64,000 bases of DNA. Origin: Manihot esculenta (taxonomy: Eukaryota > Streptophyta > Magnoliopsida > Malpighiales > Euphorbiaceae). The stretch lies in the NCBI RefSeq assembly GCF_001659605.2, contig NC_035161.2, forward strand, positions 62,001 to 126,000, read 5' to 3'. The translations under genes and the position numbers were made by a program. Of this stretch, positions 1 to 11,014 are shown piece after piece; the first letter of the stretch is position 1, and every line of letters starts with the position of its first letter. The notes below the pieces were generated by a model. It did no database searches, was not told where the DNA came from, and saw only the letters and a list, made by a program, of their open reading frames with translations.

Positions 1-196
1 ACATCACTTTCGGCGGCCGAACCCGCACTTTGTTCCCTTGGCCTTTTCTCTTCAAAAATCAAATCCTTTCTCATTTAAAACCTTCAAACACTTAAAATAT
101 GTAAGAAAACCTTTCTCTTACCCTTTCTAGATACCTCTGACATCCTCGAATTCCACCGGACGGTAGGAATTCCAATGCCTGATCTAGCCGGGTATT
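1..196 (-). repeat. Tekay LTR fragment, 5' end, minus orientation
   Basis: Read on the minus strand this matches the first ~200 bp of the other Tekay LTRs in the window (for example the end of F's LTR near 47100-47294), including the CGGCCGCCGAA motif near position 15. It stops at 196 in GGGTATT, where a complete LTR would read on to GGGTATTACA. The last three bases are therefore missing or replaced at a junction with an oppositely oriented LTR piece. The rest of the element lies off the left edge. Confidence 0.75.
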
Positions 197-340
197 GTTG
201 AATCATGAATGGGATTTATCAGGTACACAGAGAGTATAGATGGCTTGCTACGGGTCCCGGCGGCTTTAAGCCGATCTGGATCCTAGTGCCAGTGATGGTT
301 CAGACCGTTACAAAGGGGTTCCAGTTTCCGGGCTGTTACA
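197..340 (+). repeat. Tekay-like LTR 3' terminus, plus orientation
   Basis: The segment resembles the last ~140 bp of plus-oriented Tekay LTRs, with the landmark GGCTTGCTACGGGTCCCGGCGG and a TTACA end at 340. It carries about 20 extra bases before the terminus compared with B, G and I, so it is probably a different subfamily. At 341 the minus-strand integrase of element A begins abruptly. This is best explained as the right end of a further insertion into A's integrase, with most of that element off the window. Confidence 0.6.
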
Positions 341-3300
341 TTCCCGATCCTCTGTAAGATCTCAAAGGGTCCAATGTATCGTGGAGCTAGCTTACCCTTT
401 GTTCCGAAATGAACCACTCCTTTCATTGGAGACACCTTCAGCAATACCATACTACCCTCCTAAAACTCTATCTGCTTTCTGCGTACGTCTGCATAGCTTT
501 TTTGCCTGCTCTGCGCCGTTCTGATCCTCTCTCTGATCATGGGCACCGTTCTGCTGTTAATCTCTACTAATTCTGGCCCTGCAAGAGCTTTCTCTCCTAC
601 CTCTTCCCAGCAAACAGGTGATATGCACTTCCTCCCATACAACGCTTCATAAGGAGCCATCCCAATGCTAGCATGATGACTGTTATTGTAGGCAAACTCC
701 ACCAGAGGTAGATGCTGCCTCCAAGAACCGCCAAAGTCTAATACACACATTCTGAGCATATCCTCAATGGTCTGGATGGTCCTCTCTGACTGTCCATCAG
801 TCTGTGGATGAAAAGCAGTGCTAAAATCCAACCTTGTGCCCATCGCATTCTGCAGACTTCGCCAAAACCTCGAGGTGAACTGAGGTCCTCTGTCTGAGAC
901 TATCGATACTGGAACTCCATGTAATCTCACTATTTCATCCAGATATACCTGTGCCAACTTATCCACAGAATAGTTACTCCTAACTGGAATGAAATGAGCA
1001 GATTTCGTGAGTCTGTCCACAATCACCCATATAGAGTCTATCCTGTTGGACGCTGCCGGTAAGCCCACTACAAAATCCATAGCTATGTTCTCCCATTTTC
1101 ATTCTGGAATCGGCAGTGGGTTAAGCATCCCAGCCGGCTTCTGATGTTCCAGTTTCACCCTCTGACAAACTTCACAAGCTGTCACGAACTGCGCCACTTC
1201 TTTCTTCATGGCTGGCTACGAATATACCTTCTTCAGATCCTGATACATCTTGGTGGCTCCTGGGTGAACACTATACCTCACATTATGAGCTTCCCTCATA
1301 ATGTCTTCCTTCAAACTGCTACTATCTGGTACACAAAGTCGACTCCCATAGCGAAGGATCCCTTTGCTTTCAAATCTGAACTCTACACTGTTGCCTGACT
1401 GAACAGTCCTGGCAATTTTCATCAATTCAGGGTCCTCATGCTGTTTCTGCGTTATCTGCTCCAGAAACACTGGTGTCACTCTCATTTGTGCTATCAATGC
1501 ACCCATACCAGACAACTCTAGCTGTAACCCTTCCTCAATGAGCTTATAAAGCTCCATTACTACTGGTCTCCGCTCTGCTGCTATATGGGATAAACTGCCT
1601 AGTGACTTCCAGCTTAGGGCATCTGCCACCACATTCGCCTTACCCGAATGATACTGGATCTTACAATCATAATCACTGAGCAATTCTACCCATCTTCTCT
1701 GCCTCAAATTCAGTTCTCTCTGACTCAGGATGTACTGTAAACTCTTGTGATCAGTGAAGATCTCGCATTTAACCCCATAGAGGTAATGCCTCCACATCTT
1801 GAGTGCAAAGATAACTGCTGCCATCTCTAGATCATGGGTGGGGTAATTCAACTCGTGCTTCTTCAACTGTCTAGAAGCATAAGCAATCACCCTATCACTC
1901 TGCATCAAAACACAATCCAATCCCACTCGAGACGCATCACAGAACACTGTGAAATCCTCGTTACTAACAGGCAAAGCTAACACTAGGGCTGATGTCAATC
2001 TCCTTTTAAGCTCCTCAAAGCTCTCTTCGCACTGGTCTGACTAGACAAACTTCTGGTTTTTTTTGCGTCAGTTTGGTCATAGGAGTCGCTATCTTCGAGA
2101 AGTCCTAAACGAACCTCCTGTAGTAACCTGCCAGTCCCAAAAAGCTTTTAATCTCAGTCACTATAGTGGGTCTGGGCCAGTTAGCTATAGCCTCTATCTT
2201 CTTGGGGTCTACTTCAATCCCTTCTGCTGATACCATGTGTCCCAAGAAGGAAATGCTCCTCAACCAAAACTCACACTTAGAGAACTTGGCATACAAACCA
2301 TGCTCTCTCAGTGTCTGCAAAACTATCCTCAGATGCTGGGCATGCTCCTCTGCATCTCTAGAATACACTAAGATGTCATCGATAAAAACAATAATAAAGT
2401 GATCCAGATACTCGCTGAAAACTCTGTTCATGAGATCCATGAATGTTGCAGGGGCGTTAGTCAACCCGAACGGCATCACTAAGAACTCATAATGCCCATA
2501 TCTGGTCCTGAAAGCTGTCTTTGGTACATCTGCCTCTCTAACTCTCAACTAATGATACCCGGATCTCAGATCTATTTTAGAGAAACAACCTGCTCTAGCT
2601 AGCTAGTCGAATAGATCATCAATCCTAGGTAAAGGATACCTATTCTTGGTAGTGACCTTGTTCAACTGTCTGTAGTCGATACAAAGTCTGAGGGATCCAT
2701 CCTTCTTTCTGACAAAGAGCACTGGAGCACCCCAAGGTGAGGTACTAGGGTGAATGAAACCCTTATCTACCAAATCCTGCAACTGTTCTTTCAACTCCTT
2801 TAACTCTGCTGGGGCCATCCTATAGGGAGGAATAGAGATAGGTCTGGTATCTGGCAGCAAGTCTATTTCAAACTCTATCTCCCTATCAGGTGGTAGTCCT
2901 GGAAGTTCGTCTGGGAACACATCTGGAAACTCTCGGACTACTGGTAGCGAAGCTGGTTTCCTAACCTGTCTGTCTAGCTCTCTCACATGAGCTAGAAACC
3001 CCTGACAACCCCTCCTAAGCAAACGACGAGCCTGAAGGGCTGAAATCAAACCTCTGGGTGTACCTCTCCTGTCTCCCCTGAAGACACACTCTGACCCATC
3101 CTGGTCTCTGAGACTAACGACCTTCTCTCTACAGTCCAAGGTCGCACCATATGCAGATAACCAATCCATCCCTAGAATGACATCAAAATCTGTCAAGTCT
3201 AGAACCACAAGGTCAGCTGGAAGGCATCTACCCTCTATGAACTCTGGACTGAAACGACAGACTGACGCTGCCACTGATGGGTCACACTTGGGTCCACTGA

Positions 3301-3574
3301 CCCAGAGAGGATACTCTAACTCAGAAATGATCAAACCCAATCTCTCTATGGCTCTTGACGCAATAAAGGAATGAGAAGCACCGGGGTCCATCAAAGCATA
3401 CACATCTGAACACCCAATGATGAGATTACCTGACACCACTGTGTTCGACGTGTTAGCCTCCTCCTGTGTCACAGTGAAAATCCGTGCTGGGGCTACCGGA
3501 TTTCCACCTCGGGAACCTGCTGCTGAAGTAGAGGCTGCCCCTCTCCCTCTACCTCTGCCACTACTCTGAGGCAT
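341..3574 (-). pseudogene. Element A pol: protease, RT, RNase H, integrase (broken)
   Basis: Minus-strand remnant of the polyprotein. From 3574 leftwards: Gly/Arg-rich gag tail; protease with the active-site run [13 protein letters not shown] with FIDDILVYS (the YxDD box as IDD); RNase H ([10 protein letters not shown]); integrase zinc region; and a core with [10 protein letters not shown] and DGQSERT. Stop codons interrupt the frame at 2603-2605, 2549-2551, 2105-2107, 2041-2043, 1216-1218 and 1099-1101, and a frameshift lies between 2105 and 2041 near a T-run. Most stops are C-to-T type changes of Gln or Trp codons. Sequence ends at 341 just before the chromodomain. Not functional. The assignment to the Tekay/Del lineage is by similarity to the complete neighbours. 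Confidence 0.92.
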
Positions 3575-5807
3575 TGTAATACCCAGCTAGAGTCCGGCAT
3601 CGGAATTCTACTTTCAGGTGGCGTTCACGATGTCGGAAGTCTCTAGAAGGGTGAGATTTATGTTTTTCTTACATGTTTTGCTATGTTCATGAAGTTTTAA
3701 GCATAAGGAAATGAGTTTTTGAGTGAAATGAACCAAGGCAGAAAAGCCAGGTTTGGCCGCCGAAGTTGAGGTTCGGCCGCCGAACATGCATGGCTTTCGG
3801 TTTCACGTGTGGCCGCCGAAGGTGGTCTGGCCAGCCACCTATAAATGGCCCTCAGTCGGTTGAAGCGGTAGAGCACCGTTTCTTTCACTTGCTGAGGTGA
3901 AACTCTGTCCTTTGTGAGTATTTCTTCATGTTTTCATTAAATCATGCAAAGATTTGAGTAGTTTTTATGATCTTTTGAAGGTTTTAAGCTAAAAACTCAA
4001 AGTTGTGAAGTTTGGAGAGTTTGAAGGAGAGTTGCTCCAAAACTCCACGTGAGGATCAGTCATCTACTTGTTTTCACAAGGTAAGTGAAGATCCTGAGCT
4101 TGTTTGTATGTTTTCTGAAGGTTTTATGGGGTTTAGAGAGAGAGATGCATGGTTATGTGTGAGGTTTTGATGATTTTGTGCATAGAGCTTGTTTCTGTGT
4201 TGTTTGTGTTGTGTTTTTAGGGTTTTAAGGTAGTTTCTGACCCCTTTGCGCATATACATGAGTGTATGCAAGTTGAGGAAGTGTGGTGTGAAGTTGGAGA
4301 GGAGTTTGGTGCATTTGGCGAGAGGCAGGGCAAGTTTCTGCCCTGCTGATGAACTCAGGTTCGGCAGCCGAAGGTACATTCGGCCGCCGAACCCCTGAAG
4401 AGGTGTGAGGAGGTGGCTTCGGCTGCCCAAGCTTGCCCCCGAGCTTTTGGACTTTCGACTCTGGAGGGAAGTTCGGCCGCCGAAGGTGCCGCCGAAGGTT
4501 AGAGACTTTCGTCTCTGGAGTGCCTTTTGGCCTCCGAAACTTGCCCCCGAAAGGGTTCGGCAGCCGAAAGTGGAAGTTCGGCCGCCGAAGGTGCTTGAGT
4601 TTCGTCTCTGGAGAGGACTTTCGGCCGCCGAACCTGCCGCCGAAAGTGTTCTGTCCAGCTTTCCTTTGCATGCTTTGCATGGCTGTTAGAGTGAGTTTAA
4701 GGGGATTCTTGGGGAGTTTAATAGAGTTGTTCATAAGCTAGTTTGGTCCCTCATTTGCGTCTATCTATATAGGTACAGACCAGAGGAACCAGAGAGAGCA
4801 GCAGTGAGTTCTGCTCCAGAGTTTTCAGAGCCTGCAGAGTCAGTCCAGTTAGCCAGAGGTGAATGGAACTAAACTTAACTCTTTTATTTGCACAATGGAA
4901 TGTTTTAGCATATCTCATGCATCATGATTATACCATAGGTTGATTGCATTAGTATCCACGAATATGTTGCATTGCATCGGTATTTGATGATGTGGGTAAA
5001 TGCTGAATGATCCAATAGGCTCAGACAGGAAGTCCAGGAGCCTTTGACTACGCCCTGGCAGGTATAGAGAAGTCCAGGAGCCTTTGACTATGCCCTGACA
5101 GGTATATAGTAAAGTCCAGGAGCCTTTGACTACGCCCTGGCAATGGTAAGTACAGAGGTGTTATATACACATATACATATATGACAGGAAGACCAGGTGC
5201 TCGATTCTACGCCCTGGCACAGAGTTACTGGGACTATGTGGTGACAGGTTTACTCTTGATGTGGCTTGTCTGTGCTATGGTGCATTCCATGAGATCATAT
5301 TTTACTGAGATGTTTTACTGTTCTACTCACTGGGCTATAGAGCTCATCCCACTCCCTTAACCCCAGTTTTGCAGGTTCAGTATTCAGTGTACAGGGACAG
5401 TCCAGCAGAGTACAGAAAGAATAAAGAGATTTGTAATAGCTTAGAGTGGACATGTACTATTAAAGAGATGTAATAGTTGTGTAAATGTGCTTGACTTAGT
5501 GAGGTATGTTTTGTACATGATCTGTATATGTATATATGTTTTCCTGTATGTGAAAACCAGGCTTAACAGGTATGAGTTAACCCATCTAGAGCAAGCTCTA
5601 GTCAGGGATACAGAGTACAGAGTACAGAGATAGTGCATGCACAGGTTAAGCCTTGGTTCAGAAAGAGTTTGTATTTTCACAGAAAATGTATGATCATGTA
5701 TGAGTTTACAGGTACACAGAGAGTATAGCAGGCTTGCTACGGGTTCTGGCGGCCTTAAGCCGACCTGAATCCTAGCGCCGGTGATGGTCCATTTTGGGGT
5801 CGTTACA
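3575..5807 (+). repeat. 5' LTR of element B
   Basis: Starts TGTAATACCC and ends GGTCGTTACA. A TATA box (TATAAAT) lies at 3840-3846. About nine GCCGCC cores, mostly within TTCGGCCGCCGAA, lie at 3750-3815 and 4380-4650, on both sides of the TATA box. A tandem array of ~40-bp units (AGTCCAGGAGCCTTTGACTA...) occupies about 5031-5145. Small open frames on both strands here are products of the repeat composition, not genes. Confidence 0.96.
3840..3846 (+). promoter_or_regulatory. TATA box of B 5' LTR
   Basis: TATAAAT follows the conserved GGCCAGCCACC block found in every Tekay LTR of the window (also 11280, 25035, 32598, 34714, 55788 and 62475 on plus, and 16861, 39242 and 46931 on minus). Position and conservation support a Pol II core promoter. 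The transcription start is not determinable. Confidence 0.75.
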
Positions 5808-5810
5808 GAT

Positions 5811-5828
5811 TGGTATCAGAGCCCTAGG
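5811..5828 (+). other. Primer binding site, tRNA-iMet type (B)
   Basis: TGGTATCAGAGCCCTAGG begins three bases after the LTR end. This is the plant initiator-methionine tRNA primer site seen in most Ty1 and Tekay elements. Confidence 0.9.
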
Positions 5829-5947
5829 TTCACATGATCGGACCTATAGAGACAGTGTTGGGCTCATACAGGTTAAAAGTGGTCAAGCACAATAGGAAAT
5901 CATGTCCACTAGGATAGGGTCTTGAGTCCTATCTGTTATGATATGCC

Positions 5948-8900
5948 ATGAGTTTTGCATGTGTATTACTGATATGTGATGATTATGTGCTAAAGTGCTA
6001 TATTATATGTTGTGTTTCCAGAGTAAAGTTGAGAGGAACTCGTCGATCAGCTCGATTGACTGGAATCCCACCAGAGAGTGAGAGACCAGCTGCTCGTCCT
6101 CCTGCATTGCCGAGGGCAAGGTCTCAGAGATCTAGCAGGGAAGGTACGTCAATAGACCCTAGAAGGTCTATAGACGAGAGCAGAAGAGGTTTAGCTAGGG
6201 GAGAAAGATAAGAGGAAAGGAGGGAGGCTATGGAGATTGACCAGTCTAGAGATGATAGCATGGGTATAGGCAGATTTGAGGAAGGTATGGGAGAGTCGCA
6301 GGGAGGCGCTCAGGCCTCAGGTTTTGGTTATCCAGCCTTTCCGCAGGACCCAGAGTATCCGATGGGAGGTATGTCGGAGTACTCGAGTTTTGTCCCATAT
6401 CCCCTTTACATGCCATATATGCCTTATCCTCCTTATTACCTACCATATCCTATGTATCCATCTTCCCCTACCCATCCCAGAGCAGCACATCCAGAACCAA
6501 ATGACCCAGTACCACCACCAGAACCAGTAGCCCCTGTTGTTGACAGACATCAACCTAGCTCATCTGGAGGTAAGGTACAAATGACGGAGTACTTGAAATT
6601 GGATGCTCCTAAATATAACACGGGAGATGATCCATTTGACTACCTCAGATCAGTTAGGATGATAACCAGTGAATTGGGAGCTGATGATAGTAGAGCCATT
6701 GAGATGGCAGGGTTTACACTTAAATGCAAAAAGGCCAGAGAATGGTTCAAGAATTATATGGAACCCAGGATGAACAGTATGTCTTGGGGAGAGTTCGCCA
6801 ATGAATTTGCAGGGTGGGCTTTTCCTGACAGTTCTAGGGAGATGAAAGTCATAGAGTTTGAACAGTTGAGACAGACAGATGAGATGAGTGTTGATGAATT
6901 CACAGATAAATTCCTGGATTTGCTTCAGTATGTGGGTCAAGCCTATGATACTGATCAGAAGAAGGCAAGGAGATATACTATGAGACTGCATCCCAGGTAT
7001 TCTTCCTTGATTCTTCCAGCAGAAAAAGAGAGTTTCCACACTATAGTAGACGCAGCTAGGAAAATGGAAGCTAGTGCCAATATTCAGAAACAGTCAAAGG
7101 CACAGGCTTCGGGTTCTAAAGCCCCCACTTCAGGCAGTAAGAGATGGGATAGAGCAAAAGGAACAAAGAGTAAGTTCTGGAGTAAAGTCAAGTCAGGTCT
7201 GGGAATAGGTAGTGGCTCAAGCTCTGGCACAGCTCCAGTATGCAGACGATGCGGAAAACCACATGGAGGAGTTTGTCAGTTGGGATCTACAGCTTGTTTT
7301 CGATGTGGACAGGAAGGGCATATTGCTCGGGATTGTCCGCAGATGACTTTTGCACCATCCCAGCAGATAAGTTCCGGCAGTGTGGTACAGCCAGCAGCTT
7401 CAGTCATGCCTCAGAGTAGTGGCAGAGGTAGAGGGAGAGGGGCAGCCTCTACTTCAGCAGCAGGTTCCCGAGGTGGAAATCCGGTAGCCCCAGCACGGAT
7501 TTTCACTGTGACACAGGAGGAGGCTAACACGTCGAACACAGTGGTGTCAGGTACTCTCATCATTGGGTGTTCAGATGTGTATGCTTTGATGGACCCCGGT
7601 GCTTCTCATTCCTTTATTGCTTCGAGAGCCATAGAGAGATTGGGTTTGATCAGTTCTGAGTTAGAGTATCCTCTCTGGGTCAGTGGACCTAAATGTGACC
7701 CATCAGTGGCAGTGTCAGTCTGTCGTTTCAGTCCAGTGTTTATAGAGGGTAGATGCCTTCCAGCTAACCTTGTGGTTCTAGACTTGACAGATTTTGATGT
7801 CATTCTAGGGATGGATTGGCTATCTGCATGTAGTGCTACTTTGGACTGTAGAGAGAAGATAGTTAGTCTCAGAGACTAGGATGGGTCAGAGTGTGTCTTC
7901 AGAGGAGACAGGAGAGGTACACCCAGAGGTATGATTTCAGCCCTTCAGGCTCATCGTTTGCTTAGGAGGGGTTGTCAGGGGTTTCTAGCTCATGTGAGAG
8001 TGCTAGACAGTCAGGTGAGGGAACCAGCTACAATACCAGTGGTCCGAGAGTTTCTCGCTGTTTTTCCAGACGAACTTCCAGGACTACCACCTGGTAGGGA
8101 GATAGAGTTTGAAATAGAATTGCTGCCAGATACCAGACCTATCTCTATTCCTCCCTACAGGATGGCACCAGCAGAGTTAAAAGAGTTAAAAGAACAGTTG
8201 CAAGACTTGGTAGATAAGGGTTTCATCCGTCCTAGTACCTCACCTTGGGGTGCTCCAGTGCTCTTTGTCAGAAAGAAGGATGGCTCCCTCAGACTTTGTA
8301 TCGACTACAGACAGTTGAACAAGGTCACTACCAAGAATAGGTATCCTTTACCTCGGATTGATGATCTGTTTGACCAGCTAGCTGGAGCAGGTTGTTTTTC
8401 TAAAATAGATCTGAGATCTGGGTATCATCAGTTGAGAGTCAGAGAGGCAGATGTGCCTAAGACAGCTTTCCGGACCAGATATGGGCATTATGAGTTCTTA
8501 GTGATGCCGTTCGGGTTGACTAACGCCCCTGCAGCATTCATGGATCTCATGAACAGGGTATTCAGTGAGTTTCTGGATCACTTTGTCATTGTTTTCATCG
8601 ATGATATTCTAGTGTATTCCAGAGATGCAGAGGAGCATGCCCAGCATCTGAGGATAGTTCTGCAGACACTGAGAGAGCATAGTTTATATGCTAAGTTCTC
8701 GAAGTGTGAGTTTTGGTTGAGGAGCATTTCCTTCTTGGGACATGTGGTATCAGCAGAGGGTATTGAGGTAGATCCCAAGAAGATAGAAGCTGTAGCTAAC
8801 TGGCCCAGACCCACTACAGTGACTGAGATTAAAAGCTTTTTGGGACTGGCAGGTTACTACAGGAGGTTCGTTCAGAACTTCTCAAAGATAGCGGCTCCTA

Positions 8901-10936
8901 TGACCAAACTGACTCAGAAGAACCAGAAGTTTGTCTGGTCAGACCAGTGTGAAGAGAGCTTTGAGGAGCTCAAGAGGAGATTGACCACAGCACCAGTGTT
9001 AGCTCTGCCTGTGAGTCATGAGGACTTGACAGTGTTCTGTGATGCGTCTCGAGTGGGATTGGGTTGTGTTTTGATGCAGAGTGATAGGGTGATTGCTTAT
9101 GCTTCGAGACAGTTGAAGAAGCACGAGTTGAATTACCCCACCCATGACCTCGAGATGGCAGCAGTTATCTTTGCACTTAAGATGTGGCGGCATTACCTCT
9201 ATGGGGTTAAATGCGAGATCTTCACTGATCACAAGAGTTTACAGTACATCTTGAGTCAGAGAGAGCTGAATTTACGACAGAGAAGGTGTTTTGAATTGCT
9301 CAGTGATTATGATTGTAAGATCCAGTATCATCCGGGTAAGGCGAATGTTGTGGCAGACGCCCTAAGCCGGAAGTCACTAGGCAGTTTATCCCATATAGCA
9401 GCAGAGCGGAGACCAGTCGTGATGGAGCTTTATAAGCTCTTAGAAGAGGGATTACAGTTAGAATTATCTGGTACAGGTGCGTTGATAGCACAGATGAGAG
9501 TGACACCTGTGTTTCTGGAGCAGATCGCACAGAGACAACATGAGGACCCTGAGTTGATGAAAATTGCCAGGACTGTTCAGTCAGGCAACAATGCAGAGTT
9601 CAGATTTGATAGCAAAGGGATCCTCCGCTATGGGAGTCGACTTTGTGTACCAGATAGGGGCAGTGTGAAGGAAGATATTATGAGGGAAGCTCATAATGCG
9701 AGGTATAGTGTTCACCCAGGAGCCACGAAGATGTACCAGGATCTGAAAAAGGTTTATTGGTGGCCAGCCATGGAGAAAGAAGTGGCGCAGTTTGTGACAG
9801 CCTGTGAGGTTTGTCAGAGGGTGAAACTAGAGCATCAGAAACCAGCCGGAATGCTTAACCCATTACCGATTCCAGAGTGGAAATGGGAGAACATAGCCAT
9901 GGATTTTGTAGTGGGTTTACCAGCTACGTCCAACAGGATAGACTCTATATGGGTGATTATGGACAGACTCACGAAATCTGCTCATTTTCTTCCAATACGG
10001 AGTAACTATTCTGTGGATAAATTAGCACAGGTCTATTTGGATGAGATCGTGAGATTACATGGAGTTCCAGTGTCTATAGTGTCAGACAGAGGACCTCAGT
10101 TTACCTCTAGATTTTGGCGAAGTCTGCAGAGTGCGATGGGCACGAGATTGGATTTTAGCACTGCTTTCCACCCACAGACTGATGGACAGTCAGAGAGGAC
10201 CATCCAGACCATCGAAGATATGCTTCGACTATGTGTGTTAGACTTTGGCGGTTCTTGGAGGCAGCATCTACCTTTGGTGGAGTTTGCTTACAATAACAGC
10301 CATCATGCTAGCATTGGGATGGCTCCTTATGAAGCTTTGTATGGGAGGAAGTGCAGATCCCCTGTTTGCTGGGAAGAGATAGGAGAGAAGGCTCTTGCAG
10401 GGCCAGAGTTAGTAGAGATTACCAGTAGAGTAGTGCCCATGATCAGAGAGAGAATCAGAACAGCGCAGAGCAGACAGAAAAGTTATGCAGACGTTCGCAG
10501 AAAGCAGTTAGAGTTCCAGGAGGGTAATTGGGTATTGCTGAAAGTGTCTCCAATGAAGGGAGTGGTTCGTTTCGGGAAGAAGGGTAAATTAGCTCCACGG
10601 TACATTGGACCCTTTGAGGTGTTGCAGAGGATCGGAAATGTGTCGTATAAGCTGGATTTACCTGCTTCTATGGAGAGAATTCACCCGGTATTTCATGTTT
10701 CTATGCTCCGGCAGTTTGTGTCAGATCCGAATCAGGTTCTGAGTGAGCCTGAGGTGGAGATTCATACAGATCTCACCTATATAGAGCAGCCAGTGCGGAT
10801 TCTGGACACACAGATCAGACAGCTAAGGAATAAGGAGATTCCGATGGTGAAAGTCCTGTGGAACCACCATAATCTAGAATAGTGCACCTGGGAGACGCGA
10901 GAGTCGATGCTCCAGCAGTATCCATATTTGTTTTGA
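5948..10936 (+). pseudogene. Element B gag-pol polyprotein (lost start, three stops)
   Basis: One reading frame encodes the whole polyprotein. Gag begins at the conserved (M)[11 protein letters not shown]; here the usual ATG is TTG at 6029, though an in-frame ATG exists upstream at 5948. Gag has a retrotransposon-gag domain (about 6580-6960) and a zinc knuckle [14 protein letters not shown] (about 7297-7340). Then follow protease ([11 protein letters not shown] near 7590), RT (FIDDILVYS near 8600), RNase H ([10 protein letters not shown] near 9040), integrase zinc region with CEVCQRVK near 9805, core acidic residues in [16 protein letters not shown] and DGQSERT, and a C-terminal chromodomain (about 10770-10936). 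Stops: TAA 6209-6211, TAG 7877-7879, TAG 10880-10882; normal end TGA 10934-10936. There is no frameshift. The 983-residue stretch from 7931 keeps RT, RNase H and integrase open. Confidence 0.94.
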
Positions 10937-10977
10937 GGTTAGTTTCCTCCTTTTTATGTGGTCATTGTTTGTTTTAG

Positions 10978-11014
10978 GAACATTCGAGGACGAATGTTCT
11001 TAAGGGGGGGAGAA
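10978..11014 (+). promoter_or_regulatory. Hairpin plus polypurine tract of B
   Basis: GAACATTCG, 4 nt, CGAATGTTC forms a perfect 9-bp stem at 10978-10999. It is followed at once by the polypurine tract AAGGGGGGGAGAA ending at 11014, one base before the 3' LTR. The tract primes plus-strand DNA synthesis. The role of the hairpin is unknown to me. Confidence 0.85.

Noticed and set aside
4074..4741. Several open frames of 90-170 codons on both strands in the LTRs (repeated at 11514-12181, 25364-25866, 32927-33429, 38427-38839, 46137-46598)
   Set aside because: They recur only because the GCC-motif arrays have few stop codons. They overlap on both strands, change between LTR copies and lie in non-coding LTR DNA.
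5031..5215. CRISPR-like evenly spaced repeats in LTRs
   Set aside because: Spacers are near-identical to each other and the array is inside an LTR of a plant retrotransposon; an ordinary minisatellite.
6230..10882. Endogenous pararetrovirus (caulimovirid) origin for the RT-bearing frames
   Set aside because: Integrase core, chromodomain, LTRs, tRNA-iMet primer site and 5-bp target duplications identify Ty3/gypsy retrotransposons; no movement or coat protein is seen.
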